This document shows, piece by piece, positions 40,401 to 48,792 of a stretch of 64,000 bases of DNA. Origin of the DNA: Micromonospora eburnea (GTDB taxonomy: Bacteria > Actinomycetota > Actinomycetes > Mycobacteriales > Micromonosporaceae). The DNA is taken from contig NZ_FMHY01000002.1 in the NCBI RefSeq assembly GCF_900090225.1, positions 4,340,001-4,404,000 of the forward strand. The letters run 5' to 3'. Under the pieces are notes generated by a model. That model was not told the DNA's origin, searched no databases, and saw only the letters and a list, made by a program, of their open reading frames with translations. The stretch's first letter is position 1. Every line of letters starts with the position of its first letter. A program made the translations under genes and the position numbers.

Positions 40401-43336
40401 GCGCTGACCTCGGCCGGCGCTGGATCAGCCGTCGGTGCGCCGGTGCCGGCCGGATCGTGGTGCACCGCGTGCGCCCGCCAGCCCACCTCCGGGCCGCCCA
40501 CGGTGGTGAACCCGCCCGCCGCGATCGCCCGGTGGGTGCTGGTCAGGATGTCGGCCAGCTCGTCGGCACGGTGGTTCAGGAAGTAGTGCCCCGCCTCGTC
40601 GACCACCACCACGGCGGTCGTGTCGGAGACGACCTGCCACTCGCGGAACCGTTCCTGGTAGAACTCGGTAACCCGGTCACGCTCCCCGACCACGGAGATG
40701 ACCGGTGCGCGGAGGCGCGGACCGGGCTCGGTGAGCAGGCCGGTGAAATACTCCTCCGCGGCCTGGCCGTCGCGGCGCATGTTCGCCACGATCCGGTCGG
40801 CCTGCGCCGGCTCCAGCTCCGACAGGTCGACGCCCATGCCGGTCAGCCAGTTGGCGTAAACCCGGTTGCTCGCCAGCCCGTCGAGCCGGCGCAACACCGT
40901 GCTCAGCACGCCCTTGGCCCGCGCGGCCGGGAACACGGCCCCGAGGTAGAGCGCGTCGACCGGCCGGCCGGCGGCCTCCAGCCGGCGGGCCAGCGCCACG
41001 GCGAGCGCGCCGCCGACCCCGCAGTGTCCGTACAGGACGACCGGGCCTGGCACCCGGTCCAGGATCTCCGCCAGACAGGCGTCGATCAGCTCGTCGAACG
41101 GCAGCGCCGCCTCGTCGAGCCCCACGTCGTGGCCGGGAATGGCGACGGCGTAGAGCGCGTGGCCGGGTGGTAGGGCGTCGGCCAACGTCTGGTAGACGGC
41201 GGCACTACCGCCGCCGTACGGCACGCAGACGTAGGAGACGATCCGTTCCCCGGGCGGGGTCAACTCGTGCAGCAGCTGGCGGCCACCGTCCTGGGCGCCG
41301 TCGACGAGCGCCGCCAGCCGGCGGATCGTCCGGCAGGTGACCACATCCATGACCCCGACCTGGCGGCTGCGGCCGGCGGTGAGCCGACGCAGCCGGGCCA
41401 CCAGTCGTACCGCGAGCATGGAGTGCCCACCGACGGCGTAGAAGTCGTCGTCGAGGTGCGCCGAGGGGACCCCGAGCACCTCCGTCCAGATCTCGGCGAT
41501 CGCCTGCTCGGTGGCGGTGCTCGGCACCGTCTGATCGGCCGGGGCCGGTTCGTCGGGCGGGGGTGCGCCGTCAGCGGGCGACGGGTCCGTGGCGACCGGC
41601 GTCGCCGCGAGGGCGACCTCGTCGATCCCGCCGTCCGCGGTGCGCGGCAGGGCCGGCACCTGGACGAGGTCGGGCGTGAGGTGAGCCGGCAGCGCCTCGG
41701 CGAGCGCCGCCCGTACCCTGGCCAGGTCACCCGAGGGCCGGGCGACGTAGCCGACCAGTCGGGGACCGGTCGGCGTGTCGCGGACCACCGTCGCGGCGTC
41801 CGCGACGCCGGGCGCGGCCCGCAGCGCCGCCTCGATCCGGTGCCGCCAGCGCAGCGCGTTCAGCAGCGGGCGGTGGGCCGGCGGTCCCAACACCTCCACC
41901 GTGCCGTCCGGCCGCCGCAGCCCCAGCTCCCCGGTGGGCAGCTCCCCCACCACGCCCACCGGCACCGGCTGCCCGGCCCGGTCGACGACCGGCAGGCCGT
42001 CGGCCCGCTCCCACGCGTCCAGCTGCGTCCGCTCGGCCGGGTCGAGCAGCGGCAGCGACCAGAGCGGCGTGTCCGGTGCCCCGACCGCTGCGGACAGCAG
42101 CCGCAGATAGCGGGCGACGAGCGTACGGGCGGTTGCCTCGGTGAAGAGCACCGCGTGGTACTCCAGCCGGACGTACCGGTCGGTCACGCCGAGCATCAGG
42201 TCGTCGCGGGCCACGCCGTTGCCCGTGCCGGTGCCGACGTCCGGCAGATAGTTGAAGCCGAGCTGGTACAGCGGCGGCACGCTCGGGTCACGGCGCGGCG
42301 CGACCGCCTCGACGACCTTCTGGTAGGGGGTGTCCTGGAACTCCCACGCCTCCCCCAGCTGCCCGCGTACCCGGTCGACCAACACCGCGAAACTGGGGTC
42401 GCCGGACAGGTCGAGGCGGAGCACGAGCGTGTTCACGAACATGCCGATCAGGGGCTGCACCTCGGGCAGTTCCCGTCCGCCGACCGGAACGCCGACCACG
42501 ACCTCCCCGTCGCCGGACAGCCGGTGCACGAGGGTCGCGTACGCGGCGAGGAAGAGCATGAAGGGGGTGGCGCGCAGGCGCCTGGCCAACTCGGCCACCG
42601 CGGCGGCAAGCCCGTCGGGGAGGTCGACGGCGACATCCGCGCCGGGGGCGGGCCCGCGCGCCGGCCGGGGCCGGTCGGTAGGCAGCGTGTGGACGAACGG
42701 TACGCCGTCCAACACCGCCCGCCAGTGGCGCAGGTGCGCCGCCAACGTGTCGCCGCTGAGCTGTTCGCGCTGCCAGGCGGCGAAGTCGGGGTACTGGATC
42801 GCCAGCTCGGGAAGGCGTGCCGGGCTGCCGTCCACGACCGACCGGCACAGCTCGGTCAGTTCGGTGCGCAGGTTCGGAATCGAGGCACCGTCGAAGATCG
42901 CGTGGTGGGCCACGAAGACGAACCTCCATTCGGCGTCGGCCAGCCGCACCAGCGTCGCCCGCCACAGCGGTGGCGCGTCCAACGGAATCGGCCGCACGGC
43001 CTCCGCGTCGTAGCGGGCGGTCAACACCTCCGGCGGCTGACCCCGCAGGTCGACCTCGGCCACCTCGACCGCGACGCTGCCGTGGACGACCTGCCGCGGC
43101 TCACCGTCCACCGCCCGCACCGACGTCCGCAGCGCCTCGTGCCGGGACACCACCTCCTGGAACGCACCCACGATCTCGCTGGCGGACAGCGGATACGGCA
43201 GGTGCACGGAAGTGATGATGTTGAAGGCGGGTGAGTTCGGCTCGACCTGGTCGACGAACCACAACCGCTCCTGCCCGTACGACGCGGGCACCACCCATTC
43301 GTCGTCCGACATCGGGTCCTTCTGCCCCTCGTTCAT
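37478..43336 (-). CDS. NRPS C-(A remnant)-PCP-TE fused to an MFS transporter and an A domain
   Basis: A 1952-residue protein. C domain: about 10-420, active HHAIFDG near 144. A-domain remnant: about 425-605, lacking the ATP-binding core and the A10 lysine (TADGGIDEVAL instead of NGKID). PCP: about 605-680 with VGGHSM. TE: about 690-960 with nucleophile Cys772 in YGHCGVGG, Asp in GERDRVT and His in DEAGHYF. MFS: about 1003-1420, twelve hydrophobic segments starting MRTYLAIAAGQLAS, followed by DRLDRRRVM. Complete A domain: about 1450-1945 with YTSGSTGTPKG, YGPTE and NGKIDRRAL. The displaced A domain presumably loads the internal or another PCP, and the MFS would anchor the line in the membrane and may export the product (inference). 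ATG 43336 overlaps the previous stop (ATGA); ATG 43312, with AAGGA upstream, is the alternative. Confidence 0.9.
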   Translation of the reverse strand: MNEGQKDPMSDDEWVVPASYGQERLWFVDQVEPNSPAFNIITSVHLPYPLSASEIVGAFQEVVSRHEALRTSVRAVDGEPRQVVHGSVAVEVAEVDLRGQPPEVLTARYDAEAVRPIPLDAPPLWRATLVRLADAEWRFVFVAHHAIFDGASIPNLRTELTELCRSVVDGSPARLPELAIQYPDFAAWQREQLSGDTLAAHLRHWRAVLDGVPFVHTLPTDRPRPARGPAPGADVAVDLPDGLAAAVAELARRLRATPFMLFLAAYATLVHRLSGDGEVVVGVPVGGRELPEVQPLIGMFVNTLVLRLDLSGDPSFAVLVDRVRGQLGEAWEFQDTPYQKVVEAVAPRRDPSVPPLYQLGFNYLPDVGTGTGNGVARDDLMLGVTDRYVRLEYHAVLFTEATARTLVARYLRLLSAAVGAPDTPLWSLPLLDPAERTQLDAWERADGLPVVDRAGQPVPVGVVGELPTGELGLRRPDGTVEVLGPPAHRPLLNALRWRHRIEAALRAAPGVADAATVVRDTPTGPRLVGYVARPSGDLARVRAALAEALPAHLTPDLVQVPALPRTADGGIDEVALAATPVATDPSPADGAPPPDEPAPADQTVPSTATEQAIAEIWTEVLGVPSAHLDDDFYAVGGHSMLAVRLVARLRRLTAGRSRQVGVMDVVTCRTIRRLAALVDGAQDGGRQLLHELTPPGERIVSYVCVPYGGGSAAVYQTLADALPPGHALYAVAIPGHDVGLDEAALPFDELIDACLAEILDRVPGPVVLYGHCGVGGALAVALARRLEAAGRPVDALYLGAVFPAARAKGVLSTVLRRLDGLASNRVYANWLTGMGVDLSELEPAQADRIVANMRRDGQAAEEYFTGLLTEPGPRLRAPVISVVGERDRVTEFYQERFREWQVVSDTTAVVVVDEAGHYFLNHRADELADILTSTHRAIAAGGFTTVGGPEVGWRAHAVHHDPAGTGAPTADPAPAEVSAGRLGAAPAGAARTPAGTPAAPRNMRTYLAIAAGQLASLTGSALTQWAIPVWIYLETGSYVSFALFAALGIVPTLVVSPLAGALVDRLDRRRVMLSAGLAAGLAELAMGLLLWGGNLQVWHLYVLVVCLSTAASFQRVAFLAATPQLVPKAYLGHANGVNQLAIGFANLVAPLLGAGLLGLLGLGGIVLVDVVSYAFAVVVLLVVRFPQAMGRVRDEPLLAALLGGLRFTWGIRGLRSMLLFFAALNVFLGAALIMVSPLVLGFGSLAQVGQVAFAEGVGAALGGLLVIVWGGPTRRRATGVLIASAAMSACYLLVGLRPALLLVAAGLFGAGLALSVTQGIYATIVQVKVPQRFHGRVFALNQMIAWGTLPIGYAVVGPLGGRLLEPLMAADGPLASTVGAVIGVGPGRGIGLLYLALAVAMMGLTAAAALVPSLARFDQQVPDAPPDDLVGVEQLRRPGPAEPVADPPAARLDELIAAQAARTPSATALISGTERVTYGELDARAGRLAAALRARGVGAETFVAIAIDRSVAMVVAALAVLKAGGAYVALDPAQPPRRLASILDSARPVLLLGDGSLAGVAPPCPVVDEATLLAEAASSGGHAPLVPADGGTENVAYVVYTSGSTGTPKGVLAHHRGIVNHLRYIMREHEVTAADTVLQIASLAFDASVRDLFGPLSVGARVVLLGPDQAKDPAAMLALVRRHRVTCLLAVVPTLLRGMADLATGAAPSVRLVLFAGERLHAADCVAARRIFGPRVRLVNQYGPTECTMTTTYQVVPAGAPVPDPVPLGRPIGGAWVRVLDDALAPVPVGEIGEIYLGGVGVARGYLHRPAETAARFLPDPFADEPGARMYRTGDQGRLRADGALEFHGRIDDQVKIRGQRVEPGEIEGLLRGHPAVRDAAVLPSGEPVRLIAVVSGTDVDLDDVRAYLRARLPDYLVPEQFSVLDDLPRTPNGKIDRRALASGQPVGSAAR

Positions 43337-46300
43337 CGGCCGGGCCTGGCCAGGCGCGGAATCGTCGTGGATGCGTTCGTGGGCGTGGCGGACCCGTCCG
43401 GCTTGTCGTCGGTCTTGGACACCAGCTCCGCCATGGCGGCCACGGTGGGCGCCGCGAAGAGGCTGCGCATCGGGAGCTTCACGCCGAGCGCGGTCCTGAC
43501 CTGCCCGATGAGCTGCACCGCGACCAGTGAGTTGCCACCCAGTTCGAAGAAGTCGTCCTCCGCGCCGACCTGGTCCACACCGAGCACCCGGCCCCACACC
43601 TGGGCCAGGGCCGCCTCCAGCTCACCGCGCGGAGCCACATAGTCGGTGCCGGTCGGACGCTCCTGCGGCCGGGCCGTGTCCGGCTGTGCCTCGACGGCGT
43701 CCACGGTCAGCTCACGAGCCGCGTGCAGCGCGTCGTCCAGTGACCGGGCCGAGACCACGACCTGCGGCCCGAGGTCGGCGGCGAGCAGCCGGTGCAGCGC
43801 CTCGGCACCGTCGGCCGGCCGGATACCCGGCCCGTCCCCCGCCCCCGCGGCGCCCCGCGCCGCCGAGCCCGCCGGCTCCGCCCGGGCGGAGTCGGTCAGC
43901 GCGGTGGCATCGACCCGGCGCAGCGTGAACTCGACGATCTCCGCGACCACCCGGCCGGTCTCGTCGAGCAACGTCACGTCGGCGACCAGCTCGTCGTGGT
44001 CGTGCGAACGAGGCACGACATGGCTGAACAGCCGCTCCGGCAGGGGCCCCCACACCCGCACCCGCCCGTACCCGAACGGCAGGTAGCCACGCGCGTCGCC
44101 GAGCCAGCCGAAGGAGACCGCCTCGTCGAGGAGCGCCGGGTGCAGCGGCCAGCGGGACAGCTCCGCACGGACCGGCTCCGGCACCGCCAGCTCCAGCAGC
44201 GCTTCCACCGGCCCCGACCCGGTGCCCGCCGCCAGGCGGACGCGGTGCAGGCTACGCCAGCGAGATCCGTACCGCAGCGCCGAACCACCGCGCTCAGTGT
44301 CCGGGTCGTACACCCGCTCCTGCCCGCACCGGGCGCGCACCGCGGCGAGATCCCGCACCGGCGGCGCGCCGGCCACCCACGCGGCCTGGCCGCGGGCGTG
44401 GATCAGCGTCCCGGCCGTGCCCTCGCTCGCCACCTCGACCTCGGTTCCGGCGCGCCCACCGGTGACGGTGACCCGCACCGCGACCTGGTCCCCGTCGGCC
44501 ACCGACAGCGGCTGCAACAGGGTTACGTCGCGCAGCTCGACGGCGCTTCCCGGGTCGGGTGCGGCAACCGTGGTCGCGAACGCCGCCCGGACCAGTTCCA
44601 GGTGACCGGTGCCGGGCACCAGCGGTACGCCGCCGAGCCGGTGTTCGTCCAGCAGCCAGTGGGTGCGGGGCGAGAGCGGACCGGACAGGGTCGCGTCGCC
44701 GTCCTCGCCGGCCTGCCGCCGGACCAGAACGGGGTGGTCCACGACGGCGGCACCGGCGCCGAGCATCCGCGCGAACGTGGCCGGCACGGCGGTCTCCGCC
44801 GCCATGCCGACCTCCCGCCAGGCACCCCAGTTGACCGCGATAACCCGGCCTCGCCAGCCGTGGTCGCTCTGCGCGTACGCGTCGAGGAAACCGTTGGCGG
44901 CGCAGTAGTCCACCTGCCCGAAACCACCGGTCAGCGCGGTGACCGAGGAGCACAGCACGACGAAGTCGAGGTCGAGGTCGCCGAAGACCCGCTGGAGCGC
45001 GAGCGTGCCGCGCAGCTTCGGGGCCAGCACCTCCTCCGCCACCGCGCGTTCCTTCACCTCGGCCATCCCGCCACCGGGCAGGCCCGCCGCGTGGATGAGG
45101 CCGTCGATACGGCCGAAGCGGCTCAGCGCCTCGGCGCGGACCCGCCGCAGGTCGTCGACGCTCGCCACGTCCGCGGCGCAGACGAGAACCTCCGCCCCGG
45201 CCTCCTCCATGCGTCGGATGGCCGCCACGGCACGACCCACCCGGCCGGGCACGCCGTCGTACGCGGCCCACTCGTCCCGGGACGGCAGCCCGCCACGGGA
45301 CATCAGCACCAGTCGGGCCTTCGTCCGCTGGGCGAAATCCTCGGCGAGCGTGATGCCGATTCCGCCCAGCCCGCCGGTGATGAGGTAGACGCCCCGCTCC
45401 ACGAGGACCGGTGACGAGCCGGCCGGCACCTTCACCTGCTGGTGGTCGGGCACCCAGCGGCGCCGGCCACGCAGCGCCACCAACTCCTCGTCGGCGTCGT
45501 GCAGCAGCTCGGTGATCGCGGACGCGGGCCGGTCCGCGTCGATGTGCCGCACCGTGAGGGTGGGCAGTTCCCGGGGGACGACCTTGGCGATGCCGGCGAC
45601 CGTGGCGTGTTCGGGACGGCTGAGGCCGGCGCCCGTCACGTCGACCGCCCCCGAGGTCACGATGTCGAGCCGGATCGGTCCCGCCGTGGCGGCGAGCGCC
45701 TGGACCAGGTGCAGCAGGCTGAAGAACCCGAGGTCCTGGGCCTGCCAGGCAGCCTCCGGGTCACGCCCGGCCGGGACGGCACCGACGGTCCAGGCGTGCA
45801 CGACACGCTGGGGCGTCCCGCCGTCGGCGGCCAGCTCACCGAGCAGCCGACCGTAGTCGGCCGGGTGTGCGGGCCGGATCCGGAAACCGGAACCGTCCCG
45901 GGCGTACTCGGCGTCGGGGCGTACCTCCACCACCGGGACGCCGCGCTCGCGCAGCGTGTCGGCGACGCCCTCGCCGTCGGTGAACACCAGCCACGGCCCG
46001 GTGACGGGTGCGGCGGCCGGTACGGCGTCGAGCGGGCGGACCCGCCAGGCCGGCACGGTGAACCACTCGTCGACCGGTACCACCGCCCGGCGCGGACGGG
46101 GCACGACCGCGGCCGGCGTACCCCGCTCGACCCAGTGGCGGCGGCGCTCGTACGGGTAGCCGGGCAGGGCCACCCGCCGGCGCGCGGGAGCGGCGTGCTG
46201 CGTGGTGCGCTCTGCCGCGGCGAACCGCCTCCGGTCGAGCGGGGCTCCCTGCGTCCACAGTCGGGCGGCGGCCGTGTACAGGGTCGCGCAGTCGCCGAGC

Positions 46301-48792
46301 CGCTCACCGGGCGCCGGGAGGCTCGTCAGCGGCGGTGGGGCGGTGCGCGGCAGCTGCATCCGGACCAGCGACGCGAGCTGGCGGCCCGGCCCGCACTCGA
46401 CGAACGTCCATCCGTCCTCGGCGACCAGGCGGGCGACCGCGTCGCCGAAGCGCACCGGCTCACGCAGGTGGCGCACCCAGTAGTCCGGGTCGGTCGCCTG
46501 CTCCGCGGTGATCCAGTCGCCGGTCCGGTTGGACAGGAACGGCACCGTCGGGGCCTGGCGCGGGGTGGCGGCGACCCGCTCGCGGAACGCGTCGAGGATC
46601 GGATCCATCATCGCCGAGTGGAACGCGTGCGAGGTGCGCAGCGCCTTGGCGTTCACGCCGTCGGCGCGCAGCCGCGCGCCGAACTCCTCGACGAGCGCGG
46701 ACGGGCCCGCCACCACACAGATCCCCGGGCCGTTGACCGTGGCGATGTCGAGCCCGGCCGGCAGCGTCGCGGCGATCTCCTCCGCGCCGCGCGAGACGGC
46801 GAGCATCGCACCCGCCGGCACTGACGCCATCAGCCGGCCCCTGGCGGCCACCAGGTTCAGCGCGTCCGGCAGCGTGAACACCCCGGCGAGGGTCGCGGCC
46901 ACGTACTCGCCGATGGAGTGACCGAGCATCGCGGCGGGGCGTACGCCCCAGGACGCCCAGAGCGCGGCCAGCGCGTACTCCACGGTGAACAGGGCGGGTT
47001 GGGTGTATTCGGTCCGGCCGAGCAGGTCGGCGGCGTCCGGCGTCCGGCCGAGGATGACGTCGAGCGGGTCGTGGTCGAGGTGATCCCGAAGCACCCGTAC
47101 GCACTCGTCCACGGCGGCCCGGAAGACGGGCTCGGCGGCGTAGAGCTCCGCACCCATGCCGGGATGTTGCGCGCCCTGGCCGGAGAAGAGGAACACCAGC
47201 CGCTGCCCGTCGGCGGCCAGGCCGGTGTGGCGCCGCTTCGGGTCGGTGAGCGCGGCGGCGGCGTCGGCCGGATCGGTCGCCACCACCGCGGCGCGGTGCG
47301 GGTGTTCGGTGCGGCCGACCCGCAGCGTGTACGCCACGTCGGCGAGGTCGAGATCGGGACGCGTACGCAGGTCGTCGGCGAGCCGGGCGACCGCGGTGGC
47401 CAGTCCCGTCTCCGTCTTCGCCGAGACGGTCAGCAGCTGCGCCGGGCGGCTCGGCTCCGGAGCCGGGGCGCGGACGACCGCCGGTGCCTCCTCGACCACG
47501 AGGTGGGCGTTGGTGCCGCCGAACCCGAACGAGCTCACCCCGGCCCGGCGTGGCCCGACCTCGGGCACCCACTTGGTCAGCGCGGTGGTCAGGTAGAACG
47601 GGCTGTTGGGCAGGTCGAGCGCCGGGTTCGGGGCCTGTACGTTGATCGTCGGCGGGATCACCCCGTGCTCCAGCGCGAGCAGTGTCTTGATCAGCCCGAC
47701 GACACCGGCGCCCTGACTGAGGTGGCCGATGTTCGACTTGACCGAGCCGATGCCACACCACTGCCGGTCGCCGCTTGCCCGCGCGTACACCTCGCGCAGC
47801 GCCGCCAGCTCGATCGGGTCGCCGACCTCGGTGCCGGTGCCGTGCGCCTCCACGTAGGTGATCGTGCGGGGGTCGATGTCGGCCAGCTCGATGGCCTGCG
47901 CGACGACCTCCGCCTGCCCGTCGATGCTCGGCGCGCTGAAGCTCACCTTGGCGGAGCCGTCGTTGTTGATGGCGTTGCCGCGGATCAGGCCGTAGATGTG
48001 GTCGCCGTCGGCGAGCGCGTCGGCCAGCCGCTTGAGCACCACGATCCCCCCGCCCGAGCCCCACATGGTGCCCGACGCCGCGGCGTCGAACGGCCGGCAG
48101 TGCCCGTCCCGGGAGATCACCCCGCCGTCGAGGACCAGGTGGCCGCGCCCGTGCGGCAGCTCCACGCACACGCCTCCGGCGAGGGCCATGTCGCACTCAC
48201 CGCCGCGCAGCGCCTCACAGGCCAGATGGGCGGCGACCAGCGACGTCGAGCAGGCGGTGTGCACGGTCAGGCTCGGTCCGTGCAGGTTCAACTTGTACGA
48301 GGTCAGCGTCGCCACGTAGTCGGGGAAGTTCCACATCGACAGGTCCATGTGGAACTCACCCGCCCCGCTCGGGCGGAGATGTTCGTACGCGTACGTCTCG
48401 CCGCCGGTGCCCGCGTAGACACCGACGGAGCGTCCGCCGGCGAACGGGTCGTAGCCGGCGTGTTCGAGCGCGCTGTGCGCCAGCTCCAGGAAGAGCCGAT
48501 GCTGCGGGTCGGCCACCTGGGCGTCGCGGGCGCTGAGCCCGAACAGCGGCGCGTCGAACGCGTCGAACTCATCGAGCACCGGTGCGGCGGGGACGAAGTG
48601 GGGGTCGTCGACCTCGTGCTCCGGCACGCCGAGGGCGAGCTGGTGCGCCCGGTCGAACCAGGTGACCGACTCGACCCCGGCCACCAGGTTGTGCCAGAAC
48701 TCGTTGACGTCCTTTGCCCCTGGTACCCGGCACGCCATGCCGACCACGGCGATCGGCTCGACGCCGTGGGACTGCGGCTCATCAATCGACAT
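43333..48792 (-). CDS. Type I polyketide synthase, KS-AT-KR-DH-ACP
   Basis: A 1819-residue single-module PKS. KS (about 10-435) has an intact triad: TACSTS, EAHGTGT and KSNIGH. AT (about 525-815) has GHSIGEY and the HAFHS motif typical of malonyl-CoA. A post-AT linker (VALPGYPYERRRHW) follows. KR (about 900-1340) has the NADPH loop GGLGGIG and the catalytic Ser, Tyr and Asn in LCSSVTALTGGFGQVDYCAANGF. DH (about 1375-1640) follows the KR, with HRLGGVPLVP and HPALLDEAV. ACP (about 1725-1790) has LGGNSL. The predicted output is one malonate extension reduced and dehydrated to an enoyl unit. KR before DH is not the usual order. ATG 48792 has GGGAG upstream and overlaps the previous gene by 11 nt. 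Confidence 0.93.
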   Translation of the reverse strand: MSIDEPQSHGVEPIAVVGMACRVPGAKDVNEFWHNLVAGVESVTWFDRAHQLALGVPEHEVDDPHFVPAAPVLDEFDAFDAPLFGLSARDAQVADPQHRLFLELAHSALEHAGYDPFAGGRSVGVYAGTGGETYAYEHLRPSGAGEFHMDLSMWNFPDYVATLTSYKLNLHGPSLTVHTACSTSLVAAHLACEALRGGECDMALAGGVCVELPHGRGHLVLDGGVISRDGHCRPFDAAASGTMWGSGGGIVVLKRLADALADGDHIYGLIRGNAINNDGSAKVSFSAPSIDGQAEVVAQAIELADIDPRTITYVEAHGTGTEVGDPIELAALREVYARASGDRQWCGIGSVKSNIGHLSQGAGVVGLIKTLLALEHGVIPPTINVQAPNPALDLPNSPFYLTTALTKWVPEVGPRRAGVSSFGFGGTNAHLVVEEAPAVVRAPAPEPSRPAQLLTVSAKTETGLATAVARLADDLRTRPDLDLADVAYTLRVGRTEHPHRAAVVATDPADAAAALTDPKRRHTGLAADGQRLVFLFSGQGAQHPGMGAELYAAEPVFRAAVDECVRVLRDHLDHDPLDVILGRTPDAADLLGRTEYTQPALFTVEYALAALWASWGVRPAAMLGHSIGEYVAATLAGVFTLPDALNLVAARGRLMASVPAGAMLAVSRGAEEIAATLPAGLDIATVNGPGICVVAGPSALVEEFGARLRADGVNAKALRTSHAFHSAMMDPILDAFRERVAATPRQAPTVPFLSNRTGDWITAEQATDPDYWVRHLREPVRFGDAVARLVAEDGWTFVECGPGRQLASLVRMQLPRTAPPPLTSLPAPGERLGDCATLYTAAARLWTQGAPLDRRRFAAAERTTQHAAPARRRVALPGYPYERRRHWVERGTPAAVVPRPRRAVVPVDEWFTVPAWRVRPLDAVPAAAPVTGPWLVFTDGEGVADTLRERGVPVVEVRPDAEYARDGSGFRIRPAHPADYGRLLGELAADGGTPQRVVHAWTVGAVPAGRDPEAAWQAQDLGFFSLLHLVQALAATAGPIRLDIVTSGAVDVTGAGLSRPEHATVAGIAKVVPRELPTLTVRHIDADRPASAITELLHDADEELVALRGRRRWVPDHQQVKVPAGSSPVLVERGVYLITGGLGGIGITLAEDFAQRTKARLVLMSRGGLPSRDEWAAYDGVPGRVGRAVAAIRRMEEAGAEVLVCAADVASVDDLRRVRAEALSRFGRIDGLIHAAGLPGGGMAEVKERAVAEEVLAPKLRGTLALQRVFGDLDLDFVVLCSSVTALTGGFGQVDYCAANGFLDAYAQSDHGWRGRVIAVNWGAWREVGMAAETAVPATFARMLGAGAAVVDHPVLVRRQAGEDGDATLSGPLSPRTHWLLDEHRLGGVPLVPGTGHLELVRAAFATTVAAPDPGSAVELRDVTLLQPLSVADGDQVAVRVTVTGGRAGTEVEVASEGTAGTLIHARGQAAWVAGAPPVRDLAAVRARCGQERVYDPDTERGGSALRYGSRWRSLHRVRLAAGTGSGPVEALLELAVPEPVRAELSRWPLHPALLDEAVSFGWLGDARGYLPFGYGRVRVWGPLPERLFSHVVPRSHDHDELVADVTLLDETGRVVAEIVEFTLRRVDATALTDSARAEPAGSAARGAAGAGDGPGIRPADGAEALHRLLAADLGPQVVVSARSLDDALHAARELTVDAVEAQPDTARPQERPTGTDYVAPRGELEAALAQVWGRVLGVDQVGAEDDFFELGGNSLVAVQLIGQVRTALGVKLPMRSLFAAPTVAAMAELVSKTDDKPDGSATPTNASTTIPRLARPGR

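Noticed and set aside
41267..43234. Plus-strand frame of 655 codons over the C/PCP/TE region
   Set aside because: Antisense shadow of the NRPS gene without motifs.
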